Shown here: positions 1 to 11,696 of the stretch, piece by piece
How positions within the stretch are numbered: the stretch's first letter is position 1
How the letters are laid out: every line of letters begins with the position of its first letter
Assembly (NCBI GenBank): GCA_949358305.1
Contig: OX442317.1
Coordinates: 14,326,491 to 14,390,490 of the forward strand
Direction: 5' to 3'
Source of the DNA: Strigamia acuminata
Taxonomy: Eukaryota > Arthropoda > Chilopoda > Geophilomorpha > Linotaeniidae
Length of the DNA: 64,000 nt
Program-made: the position numbers and the translations under genes
The notes under the pieces: model-generated
What the model was told of the DNA's origin: nothing
The model's input: only the letters and a program-made list of their open reading frames with translations
Database searches by the model: none

Positions 1-3000
1 TTCTACTAAGGTTTAAACACTATTTCAGAACATTTAGAGACATTGGTCTTGTGATGTTTGTGCTAAGTCAACTGTGATGTCAAATGAGATCAAAAGTTTA
101 TTCTTTCAAATCATTGCTTGGATGTTGCTAAAACTTACATTAAAGCCTTCTACTAGGGTTTAAACACTATTTCAGAACATTCAGAGACATTGGTCTTGTG
201 ATGTTTGTGCTAAGTCAACTGTGATGAGATCAAAAGTCTATTCTCCAAAATCATTGCTTAAATGTTGCTAAAACTTACATTGAAGCCTTCTACTAAGGTT
301 TAAACACTATTTCAGAACATTCAGACACATTGGTCTTGTGGTGTTTGTGCTAAGTCAACTGTGACGTCAAATGAGATCAAAAGTTTATTCTTTCAAATTA
401 TTGCTTGGATGTTGCTAAAACTTACATTGAAGCTTTCTACTAAGGTTTAAACACTATTTCAAAACATTCAGAGACATTGGTCTTGTGATGTTTGTGCTAA
501 GTCAACTGTGATGAGATCAAAAGTCTATTCTCCCAAATCATTGCTTGGATGTTGCTAAAACTTACATTGAAACCTTCTACTAAGGTTTAAACACTATTTC
601 AGAACATTCAGAGACATTGGTTTGTGGTGTTTGTGCTAAGTCAACTGTGATGTCAAATGAGATCAAAAATTTATTCTTTCAAATTATTGCTTGGATGTTG
701 CTAACACTTACATTGAAGCCTTCTACTAAGGTTTAAACACTATTTCTAAACATTCAGAGACATTGGTCTTGTGGTGTTTGTGCTAAGTCAACTGTGACGT
801 CAAATGAGATCAAAAGTTTATTCTTTCAAATTATTGCTTGGATGTTGCTAAAACTTACATTGAAGCTTTCTACTAAGGTTTAAACACTATTTCAGAACAT
901 TCAGAAACATTGGTCTTGTGATGTTTGTGCTAAGTCAACTGTGATGTCAAATGGGATCAAAAGTTTATTCTTCCAAATCATTGCTTGGATGTTGCTAAAA
1001 CTTACATTGAAGCCTTCTACTAAGGTTTAAACACTATTTCAGAACATTCAGAGACATTGGTCTTGTGATGTTTGTGCTAAGTCAACTGTGATGTCAAATG
1101 AGATCAAAAGTTTATTCTTTCAAATCATTGCTTGGATGTTGCTAAAACTTACATTAAAGCTTTCTACTAAGGTTTAAACACTATTTCAGAACATTCAGAG
1201 ACATTGGTCTTGTGATGTTTGTGCTAAGTCAACTGTGATGTCAAATGGGATCAAAAGTTTATTCTTCTAAATCATTGCTTGGATGTTGCTAAAACTTACA
1301 TTGAAGCCTTCTACTAAGGTTTAAACACTATTTCAGAACATTCAGAGACATTGGTCTTGTGATGTTTGTGCTAAGTCAACTGTGATGTCAAATGAGATCA
1401 AAAGTTTATTCTTTCAAATCATTGCTTGGATGTTGCTAAAACTTACATTAAAGCTTTCTACTAAAGTTTAAACACTATTTCAGAACATTCAGAGACATTG
1501 GTCTTGTGGTGTTTGTGCTGTCAACTGTGATGAGATCAAAAGTCTATTCTCCCAAATCATTGCTTAGATGTTGCTAAAACTTACATTGAAGCCTTCTACT
1601 AAGGTTTAAACACTATTTCAGAACATTCAGAGACATTGGTTTGTGGTGTTTGTGCTAAGTCAACTGTGATGTCAAATGAGATCAAAAGTTTATTCTTTCA
1701 AATTATTGCTTGGATGTTGCTAAAACTAACATTGAAGCCTTCTACTAAGGTTTAAACACTATTTCAGAACATTCAGAGACATTGGTCTTGTGGTGTTTGT
1801 GCTAAGTCAACTGTGATGAGATCAAAAATCTATTTTCCCAAATCATTTCTTGGATGTTGCTAAAACTTACATTAAAGCTTTCTACTAAGGTTTAAACACT
1901 ATTTCAGAACATTCAGAGACATTGGTCTTGTGATGTTTGTGCTAAGTCAACTGTGATGTCAAATGGGATCAAAAGTTTATTCTTCCAAATCATTGCTTGG
2001 ATGTTGCTAAAACTTACATTGAAGCCTTCTACTAAGGTTTAAACACTATTTCAGAACATTCAGAGACATTGGTCTTGTGATGTTTGTGCTAAGTCAACTG
2101 TGATGTCAAATGAGATCAAAAGTTTATTCTTTCAAATCATTGCTTGGATGTTGCTAAAACTTACATTAAAGCTTTCTACTAAGGTTTAAACACTATTTCA
2201 GAACATTCAGAGACATTGGTCTTGTGATGTTTGTGCTAAGTCAACTGTGATGTCAAATGGGATCAAAAGTTTATTCTTCTAAATCATTGCTTGGATGTTG
2301 CTAAAACTTACATTGAAGCCTTCTACTAAGGTTTAAACACTATTTCAGAACATTCAGAAACATTGGTCTTGTGATGTTTGTGCTAAGTCAACTGTGATGT
2401 CAAATGAGATCAAAAGTTTATTCTTTCAAATCATTGCTTGGATGTTGCTAAAACTTACATTAAAGCTTTCTACTAAAGTTTAAACACTATTTCAGAACAT
2501 TCAGAGACATTGGTCTTGTGGTGTTTGTGCTGTCAACTGTGATGAGATCAAAAGTCTATTCTCCCAAATCATTGCTTAGATGTTGCTAAAACTTACATTG
2601 AAGCCTTCTACTAAGGTTTAAACACTATTTCAGAACATTCAGAGACATTGGTTTGTGGTGTTTGTGCTAAGTCAACTGTGATGTCAAATGAGATCAAAAG
2701 TTTATTCTTTCAAATTATTGCTTGGATGTTGCTAAAACTAACATTGAAGCCTTCTACTAAGGTTTAAACACTATTTCAGAACATTCAGAGACATTGGTCT
2801 TGTGGTGTTTGTGCTAAGTCAACTGTGATGAGATCAAAAGTCTATTTTCCCAAATCATTTCTTGGATGTTGCTAAAACTTACATTAAAGCTTTCTACTAA
2901 GGTTTAAACACTATTTCAGAACATTCAGAGACATTGGTCTTGTGATGTTTGTGCTAAGTCAACTGTGATGAGATCAACAGTCTATTCTGCCAAATCATTG

Positions 3001-6000
3001 CTTGGATGTTGCTAAAACTTACATTAAAGCTTTCTACTAAGGTTTAAACACTATTTCAAAACATTCAGAGACATTGGTCTTGTGATGTTTGTGCTAAGTC
3101 AACTGTGATGAGATCAAAAGTCTATTCTCCCAAATCATTGCTTGGATGTTGCTAAAACTTACATTGAAACCTTCTACTAAGGTTTAAACACTATTTCAGA
3201 ACATTCAGAGACATTGGTTTGTGGTGTTTGTGCTAAGTCAACTGTGATGTCAAATGAGATCAAAAATTTATTCTTTCAAATTATTGCTTGGATGTTGCTA
3301 ACACTTACATTGAAGCCTTCTACTAAGGTTTAAACACTATTTCTAAACATTCAGAGACATTGGTCTTGTGGTGTTTGTGCTAAGTCAACTGTGACGTCAA
3401 ATGAGATCAAAAGTTTATTCTTTCAAATTATTGCTTGGATGTTGCTAAAACTTACATTGAAGCTTTCTACTAAGGTTTAAACACTATTTCAGAACATTCA
3501 GAAACATTGGTCTTGTGATGTTTGTGCTAAGTCAACTGTGATGTCAAATGGGATCAAAAGTTTATTCTTCCAAATCATTGCTTGGATGTTGCTAAAACTT
3601 ACATTGAAGCCTTCTACTAAGGTTTAAACACTATTTCAGAACATTCAGAGACATTGGTCTTGTGATGTTTGTGCTAAGTCAACTGTGATGTCAAATGAGA
3701 TCAAAAGTTTATTCTTTCAAATCATTGCTTGGATGTTGCTAAAACTTACATTAAAGCTTTCTACTAAGGTTTAAACACTATTTCAGAACATTTAGAGACA
3801 TTGGTCTTGTGGTGTTTGTGCTAAGTCAACTGTGACGTCAAATAAGATCAAAAGTTTATTCTTTCAAATCATTGCTTGGATGTTGCTAAAACTTACATTA
3901 AAGCTTTCTACTAAGGTTTAAACACTATTTCAGAACATTCAGAGACATTGGTCTTGTGATGTTTGTGCTAAGTCAACTGTGATGAGATCAAAAGTCTATT
4001 CTCCCAAATCATTGCTTGGATGTTGCTAAAACTTACATTGAAGCCTTCTACTAAGGTTTAAACACTATTTCAGAACATTCAGAGACATTGGTCTTGTGAT
4101 GTTTGTGCTAAGTCAACTGTGATGAGATCAAAAGTCTATTCTCCCAAATCATTGCTTGGATGTTGCTAAAACTTACATTGAAGCCTTCTACTAAGGTTTA
4201 AACACTATTTCAGAACATTCAGAGACATTGGTTTGTGGTGTTTGTGCTAAGTCAACTGTGATGTCAAATGAGATCAAAAATTTATTCTTTCAAATTATTG
4301 CTTGGATGTTGCTAACACTTACATTGAAGCCTTCTACTAAGGTTTAAACACTATTTCAGAACATTCAGAGACATTGGTCTTGTGATGTTTGTGCTAAGTC
4401 AACTGTGATGTCAAATGAGATCAAAAGTTTATTCTTTCAAATCATTGCTTGGATGTTGCTAAAACTTACATTAAAGCCTTCTACTAAGGTTTAAACACTA
4501 TTTCAGAACATTCAGAGACATTGGTCTTGTGATGTTTGTGCTAAGTCAACTGTGATGAGATCAAAAGTCTATTCTCCAAAATCATTGCTTGGATGTTGCT
4601 AAAACTTACATTGAAGCCTTCTACTAAGGTTTAAACACTATTTCAGAACATTCAGAGACATTGGTTTGTGGTGTTTGTGCTAAGTCAACTGTGATGTCAA
4701 ATGAGATCAAAAGTTTATTCTTTCAAATTATTGCTTGGATGTTGCTAAAACTTACATTGAAGCCTTCTACTAAGGTTTAAACACTATTTCTGAACATTCA
4801 GAGACATTGGTCTTGTGGTGTTTGTGCTAAGTCAACTGTGATGTCAAATGAGATCAAAAGTTTATTCTTTCAAATTATTGCTTGGATGTTGCTAAAACTT
4901 ACATTGAAGCCTTCTACTAAGGTTTAAACACTATTTCAGAACATTCAGAGACATTGGTTTGTGGTGTTTGTGCTAAGTCAACTGTGATGTCAAATGGGAT
5001 CAAAAGTTTATTCTTCTAAATCATTGCTTGGATGTTGCTAAAACTTACATTGAAGCCTTCTACTAAGGTTTAAACACTATTTCAGAACATTCAGAGACAT
5101 TGGTCTTGTGATGTTTGTGCTAAGTCAACTGTGATGAGATCAAGTCTATTCTCCAAAATCATTGCTTGGATGTTGCTAAAACTTACATTGAAGCCTTCTA
5201 CTAAGGTTTAAACACTATTTCAGAACATTCAGAGACATTGGTCTTGTGATGTTTGTGCTAAGTCAACTGTGATGTCAAATGGGATCAAAAGTTTATTCTT
5301 CTAAATCATTGCTTGGATGTTGCTAAAACTTACATTGAAGCCTTCTACTAAGGTTTAAACACTATTTCAGAACATTCAGAGACATTGGTCTTGTGATGTT
5401 TGTGCTAAGTCAACTGTGATGTCAAATGAGATCAAAAGTTTATTCTTTCAAATCATTGCTTGGATGTTGCTAAAACTTACATTAAAGCTTTCTACTAAAG
5501 TTTAAACACTATTTCAGAACATTCAGAGACATTGGTCTTGTGGTGTTTGTGCTGTCAACTGTGATGAGATCAAAAGTCTATTCTCCCAAATCATTGCTTA
5601 GATGTTGCTAAAACTTACATTGAAGCCTTCTACTAAGGTTTAAACACTATTTCAGAACATTCAGAGACATTGGTTTGTGGTGTTTGTGCTAAGTCAACTG
5701 TGATGTCAAATGAGATCAAAAGTTTATTCTTTCAAATTATTGCTTGGATGTTGCTAAAACTAACATTGAAGCCTTCTACTAAGGTTTAAACACTATTTCA
5801 GAACATTCAGAGACATTGGTCTTGTGGTGTTTGTGCTAAGTCAACTGTGATGAGATCAAAAGTCTATTTTCCCAAATCATTTCTTGGATGTTGCTAAAAC
5901 TTACATTAAAGCTTTCTACTAAGGTTTAAACACTATTTCAGAACATTCAGAGACATTGGTCTTGTGATGTTTGTGCTAAGTCAACTGTGATGAGATCAAC

Positions 6001-9000
6001 AGTCTATTCTGCCAAATCATTGCTTGGATGTTGCTAAAACTTACATTAAAGCTTTCTACTAAGGTTTAAACACTATTTCAAAACATTCAGAGACATTGGT
6101 CTTGTGATGTTTGTGCTAAGTCAACTGTGATGAGATCAAAAGTCTATTCTCCCAAATCATTGCTTGGATGTTGCTAAAACTTACATTGAAACCTTCTACT
6201 AAGGTTTAAACACTATTTCAGAACATTCAGAGACATTGGTTTGTGGTGTTTGTGCTAAGTCAACTGTGATGTCAAATGAGATCAAAAATTTATTCTTTCA
6301 AATTATTGCTTGGATGTTGCTAACACTTACATTGAAGCCTTCTACTAAGGTTTAAACACTATTTCTAAACATTCAGAGACATTGGTCTTGTGGTGTTTGT
6401 GCTAAGTCAACTGTGACGTCAAATGAGATCAAAAGTTTATTCTTTCAAATTATTGCTTGGATGTTGCTAAAACTTACATTGAAGCTTTCTACTAAGGTTT
6501 AAACACTATTTCAGAACATTCAGAAACATTGGTCTTGTGATGTTTGTGCTAAGTCAACTGTGATGTCAAATGGGATCAAAAGTTTATTCTTCCAAATCAT
6601 TGCTTGGATGTTGCTAAAACTTACATTGAAGCCTTCTACTAAGGTTTAAACACTATTTCAGAACATTCAGAGACATTGGTCTTGTGATGTTTGTGCTAAG
6701 TCAACTGTGATGTCAAATGAGATCAAAAGTTTATTCTTTCAAATCATTGCTTGGATGTTGCTAAAACTTACATTAAAGCTTTCTACTAAGGTTTAAACAC
6801 TATTTCAGAACATTTAGAGACATTGGTCTTGTGGTGTTTGTGCTAAGTCAACTGTGACGTCAAATAAGATCAAAAGTTTATTCTTTCAAATCATTGCTTG
6901 GATGTTGCTAAAACTTACATTAAAGCTTTCTACTAAGGTTTAAACACTATTTCAGAACATTCAGAGACATTGGTCTTGTGATGTTTGTGCTAAGTCAACT
7001 GTGATGAGATCAAAAGTCTATTCTCCCAAATCATTGCTTGGATGTTGCTAAAACTTACATTGAAGCCTTCTACTAAGGTTTAAACACTATTTCAGAACAT
7101 TCAGAGACATTGGTCTTGTGATGTTTGTGCTAAGTCAACTGTGATGAGATCAAAAGTCTATTCTCCCAAATCATTGCTTGGATGTTGCTAAAACTTACAT
7201 TGAAGCCTTCTACTAAGGTTTAAACACTATTTCAGAACATTCAGAGACATTGGTTTGTGGTGTTTGTGCTAAGTCAACTGTGATGTCAAATGAGATCAAA
7301 AATTTATTCTTTCAAATTATTGCTTGGATGTTGCTAACACTTACATTGAAGCCTTCTACTAAGGTTTAAACACTATTTCAGAACATTCAGAGACATTGGT
7401 CTTGTGATGTTTGTGCTAAGTCAACTGTGATGTCAAATGAGATCAAAAGTTTATTCTTTCAAATCATTGCTTGGATGTTGCTAAAACTTACATTAAAGCC
7501 TTCTACTAAGGTTTAAACACTATTTCAGAACATTCAGAGACATTGGTCTTGTGATGTTTGTGCTAAGTCAACTGTGATGAGATCAAAAGTCTATTCTCCA
7601 AAATCATTGCTTGGATGTTGCTAAAACTTACATTGAAGCCTTCTACTAAGGTTTAAACACTATTTCAGAACATTCAGAGACATTGGTTTGTGGTGTTTGT
7701 GCTAAGTCAACTGTGATGTCAAATGAGATCAAAAGTTTATTCTTTCAAATTATTGCTTGGATGTTGCTAAAACTTACATTGAAGCCTTCTACTAAGGTTT
7801 AAACACTATTTCTGAACATTCAGAGACATTGGTCTTGTGGTGTTTGTGCTAAGTCAACTGTGATGTCAAATGAGATCAAAAGTTTATTCTTTCAAATTAT
7901 TGCTTGGATGTTGCTAAAACTTACATTGAAGCCTTCTACTAAGGTTTAAACACTATTTCAGAACATTCAGAGACATTGGTTTGTGGTGTTTGTGCTAAGT
8001 CAACTGTGATGTCAAATGAGATCAAAAGTTTATTCTTTCAAATTATTGCTTGGATGTTGCTAAAACTTACATTGAAGCCTTCTACTAAGGTTTAAACACT
8101 ATTTCTGAACATTCAGAGACATTGGTCTTGTGGTGTTTGTGCTAAGTCAACTGTGATGTCAAATGAGATCAAAAGTTTATTCTTTCAAATTATTGCTTGG
8201 ATGTTGCTAAAACTAACATTGAAGCCTTCTACTAAGGTTTAAACACTATTTCAGAACATTCAGAGACATTGATCTTGTGGTGTTTGTGCTAAGTCAACTG
8301 TGATGAGATCAAAAGTCTATTCTCCAAAATCATTGCTTGGATGTTGCTAAAACTTACATTGAAGCCTTCTACTAAGGTTTAAACACTATTTCAGAACATT
8401 CAGAGACATTGGTCTTGTGATGTTTGTGCTAAGTCAACTGTGATGTCAAATGAGATCAAAAGTTTATTCTTTCAAATCATTGCTTGGATGTTGCTAAAAC
8501 TTACATTAAAGCTTTCTACTAAGGTTTAAACACTATTTCAGAACATTTAGAGACATTGGTCTTGTGATGTTTGTGCTAAGTCAACTGTGATGAGATCAAA
8601 AGTCTATTCTCCAAAATCATTGCTTGGATGTTGCTAAAACTTACATTGAAGCCTTCTACTAAGGTTTAAACACTATTTCAGAACATTCAGACACATTGGT
8701 CTTGTGGTGTTTGTGCTAAGTCAACTGTGACGTCAAATAAGATCAAAAGTTTATTCTTTCAAATCATTGCTTGGATGTTGCTAAAACTTACATTAAAGCT
8801 TTCTACTAAGGTTTAAACACTATTTCAGAACATTCAGAGACATTGGTCTTGTGATGTTTGTGCTAAGTCAACTGTGATGAGATCAAAAGTCTATTCTCCC
8901 AAATCATTGCTTGGATGTTGCTAAAACTTACATTGAAGCCTTCTACTAAGGTTTAAACACTATTTCAAAACATTCAGAGACATTGGTTTGTGGTGTTTGT

Positions 9001-10074
9001 GCTAAGTCAACTGTGATGTCAAATGAGATCAAAAGTTTATTCTTTCAAATTATTGCTTGGATGTTGCTAAAACTTACATTGAAGCCTTCTACTAAGGTTT
9101 AAACACTATTTCAGAACATTCAGAGACATTGGTCTTGTGATGTTTGTGCTAAGTCAACTGTGATGAGATCAAAAGTCTATTCTCCCAAATCATTGCTTGG
9201 ATGTTGCTAAAACTTACATTGAAGCCTTCTACTAAGGTTTAAACACTATTTCAGAACATTCAGAGACATTGGTTTGTGGTGTTTGTGCTAAGTCAACTGT
9301 GATGTCAAATGAGATCAAAAATTTATTCTTTCAAATTATTGCTTGGATGTTGCTAACACTTACATTGAAGCCTTCTACTAAGGTTTAAACACTATTTCAG
9401 AACATTCAGAGACATTGGTCTTGTGATGTTTGTGCTAAGTCAACTGTGATGTCAAATGAGATCAAAAGTTTATTCTTTCAAATCATTGCTTGGATGTTGC
9501 TAAAACTTACATTAAAGCCTTCTACTAAGGTTTAAACACTATTTCAGAACATTCAGAGACATTGGTCTTGTGATGTTTGTGCTAAGTCAACTGTGATGAG
9601 ATCAAGTCTATTCTCCAAAATCATTGCTTGGATGTTGCTAAAACTTACATTGAAGCCTTCTACTAAGGTTTAAACACTATTTCAGAACATTCAGAGACAT
9701 TGGTTTGTGGTGTTTGTGCTAAGTCAACTGTGATGTCAAATGAGATCAAAAGTTTATTCTTTCAAATTATTGCTTGGATGTTGCTAAAACTTACATTGAA
9801 GCCTTCTACTAAGGTTTAAACACTATTTCTGAACATTCAGAGACATTGGTCTTGTGGTGTTTGTGCTAAGTCAACTGTGATGTCAAATGAGATCAAAAGT
9901 TTATTCTTTCAAATTATTGCTTGGATGTTGCTAAAACTTACATTGAAGCCTTCTACTAAGGTTTAAACACTATTTCAGAACATTCAGAGACATTGGTTTG
10001 TGGTGTTTGTGCTAAGTCAACTGTGATGTCAAATGAGATCAAAAGTTTATTCTTTCAAATTATTGCTTGGATGT
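1..10074. repeat. Satellite array 1 (140/146/147-bp monomers)
   Basis: Head-to-tail A+T-rich satellite of about 70 monomers. Two adjacent monomers, 1-147 and 148-287, show the main length forms: a 147-bp form with GATGTCAAATGAGATC and a 140-bp form with GATGAGATC, differing by 7 bp. A third form loses one base (GGTCTTGTGG to GGTTTGTGG, 146 bp), and a rare form loses two (GCTAAGTC to GCTGTC, near 1517, 2529 and 5551). Almost every monomer carries the palindrome GTTTAAAC. No open frame of note and no gene is visible. The array stops at 10074 because element A is inserted there; the same satellite resumes at 19413. Confidence 0.97.
2180..8017. repeat. 3022-bp higher-order duplication inside satellite array 1
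   Basis: Marker variants recur at an exact 3022-bp offset: the GCTGTCAAC deletion at 2529 and 5551, ATCAACAGTC at about 2975 and 5997, and the CAGAAACATT monomer with CAAATGGGATC at about 3481 and 6503. The match runs from about 2180-4995 to about 5202-8017 with only scattered substitutions, and breaks where CAAATGGGATC (about 4990) faces CAAATGAGATC (about 8012). A shorter repeat of 1012 bp (1517 to 2529) lies partly within it. This points to block amplification by unequal exchange and not only monomer-by-monomer spread. Confidence 0.85.
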
Positions 10075-11643
10075 TGTTGCGGTCTGTCAACACCAAACAG
10101 CTAGGAATGGGGTTGGGGCTATTTGAATTTCCCGCCTCTTTAAACTCAAGTGATCGTATTGTTAAATTCGTACGAAAACCGCGCTGAGAACACAAATCCG
10201 CACTGAAAACTATTGATGAATGCATGGAGCATTGATGGGAACACCGATGATTAATATCCAATGGAGTGCTGAATCAATGGCTAATCCAGGGAAAGGCTTA
10301 ACTACTCACAACACATTGAAAACTAAGGTTGAAAATAGAAAACACGGGAGTTAACAAAAAACAACTTGTTTATTAAAAAGTTGGTTGAGAACTGAATAAA
10401 ATACACTGATTACATTGGTTCCTGAGGAACCGCACATGCGCAGTACCCAATTACGGCACGCGCCAAGCCGATAGCGGCGAAATACAGATACACAAGAAAC
10501 TCCGTTGTCATAGCAACGGAGGAAACGAAATCACAGCAAAGTTGTAGTTACATAAAAACTGCACGAAATAAAGATTGCGATATACCAAAATGACCACAAG
10601 AATACCAGGAATAATATATCAAATCACAACAATAAGATCTGAAAAGTAAAACAGTGCAAACGGAGTGAAAACAATGATCGTCAAGCAGACGATCGAGACA
10701 GCCAATCAGCGTCAAGCAAAATGATGCAATCAAAACATTTGAATTCCGAACGGAATAAAAATGCAAAAAATAGCAAAGAATACAGGTGAAAACACTTCGA
10801 AATGAAATAGTAAATGCAGATTATAAGAATATAAAATACAAAAATAACGGTTACATTGTGTAATCGTCGCTTGGGACAAACATGGCGACCGGCGAACAAA
10901 ACAAAGGTGTTGGATCAAACATGGCGTCCGGCGAACATTGCAAAAGCGTCAAAACAATTTGAAATTGGAATAAAAGGCACTTAAAGTAAATAACGAATAA
11001 AGTAGTGATTAAATTACAAGAGTAATTATTAATTCTTATCACAAAATACTGAAGGAAAGCACACAAGTTTAATAAATACGAAAATGTTGATCGAACCGAA
11101 CATTCTCGGCTACGCTTTTACGGCAGCCGACAACGAACGATCGAAACAACCGATCGAAGCAATTTGGGCAGTTCTAATGCATCCAGAAAGAAAGATCAGA
11201 CTCGAAATAGTCAGAAATAATAATAAAACAAACTCCAAATGAGTTTTAAAGCACTAAACGAAAGGTTAGAAGACGGAAGCAAAAGTCCGCTAGGAACCGA
11301 AACATGACGTATCGAACATCGCAAATGTATGCCAGAAAATGAAGAAAACATTAGAACTGCACGCAATAAACACAAAATCAGGGAAAATTAATAGAAAGGT
11401 TCAAAAATGCACTCAAAAAGACACGAATAAAATAATAGCAAAGTATTAACACTACATTAAATCGAAAAGTGACAATAAAAATCAGTGAAAAACATTTTAA
11501 TAAGTCAAAATTCCTGTAAAGTGAAAAATATCAATTAATTATGAAAAATAAAACACTAAAGGAAAATTAAACAAATCAAAGCAATTAGTAATATTTATTG
11601 ACACAATCTCAGCACAACAATTCTTCCACGCTGTCTTGCAACA
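10075..11643 (-). repeat. 3' LTR of element A (1569 bp)
   Basis: Matches 17844-19412 over its full length, with one substitution noticed. The element is on the minus strand, so this copy is the 3' LTR. In sense orientation it starts TGTTGCAAGACAGCG and ends GACCGCAACA. A possible poly(A) signal AATAAA lies about 45 bp inside the sense start. Short open frames inside the LTR have no recognisable product. Confidence 0.96.
10504..10517 (-). promoter_or_regulatory. RFX/X-box-like palindrome in LTR of element A
   Basis: GTTGTCATAGCAAC on the plus strand (GTTGCTATGACAAC in element sense) is an imperfect palindrome close to the RFX X-box form GTTNCC-AT-GGNAAC. It sits in a longer stem, CTCCGTTG/CAACGGAG. 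The site is also present in the unrelated-length LTR of element C. The match is seen in the sequence; function is inferred. Confidence 0.4.
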
Positions 11644-11696
11644 GCGAATTGCCGGCGAGAGAACAGAGAAGAGAAAACACGACGAGCTCAAACAAA
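11644..11696 (-). other. 3' untranslated pyrimidine tract before the 3' LTR of element A
   Basis: The 53 bp between the Gag-Pol stop codon and the 3' LTR. In sense orientation it is rich in C and T and ends in GCCGGCAATTCGC directly before TGTTGC. A purine-rich plus-strand primer would be expected here, and none is seen. The same arrangement occurs in elements B, C and D. Confidence 0.7.

Noticed and set aside
1-10074. Regular repeats resembling a CRISPR array
   Set aside because: Monomers of 140-147 bp are contiguous, with no unique spacers between short repeats; this is satellite DNA in a eukaryotic context.
9993-10187. Open frame across the satellite and LTR junction
   Set aside because: It runs from satellite into the element A LTR and exists only because of the insertion; it has no family resemblance.
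10548-11066. Overlapping 62-72 codon frames in the LTR of A (repeated at 18317-18835 and 56170-56728)
   Set aside because: Low-complexity hydrophobic frames in several registers of an LTR, with no conserved domain; C's LTR does not keep them.
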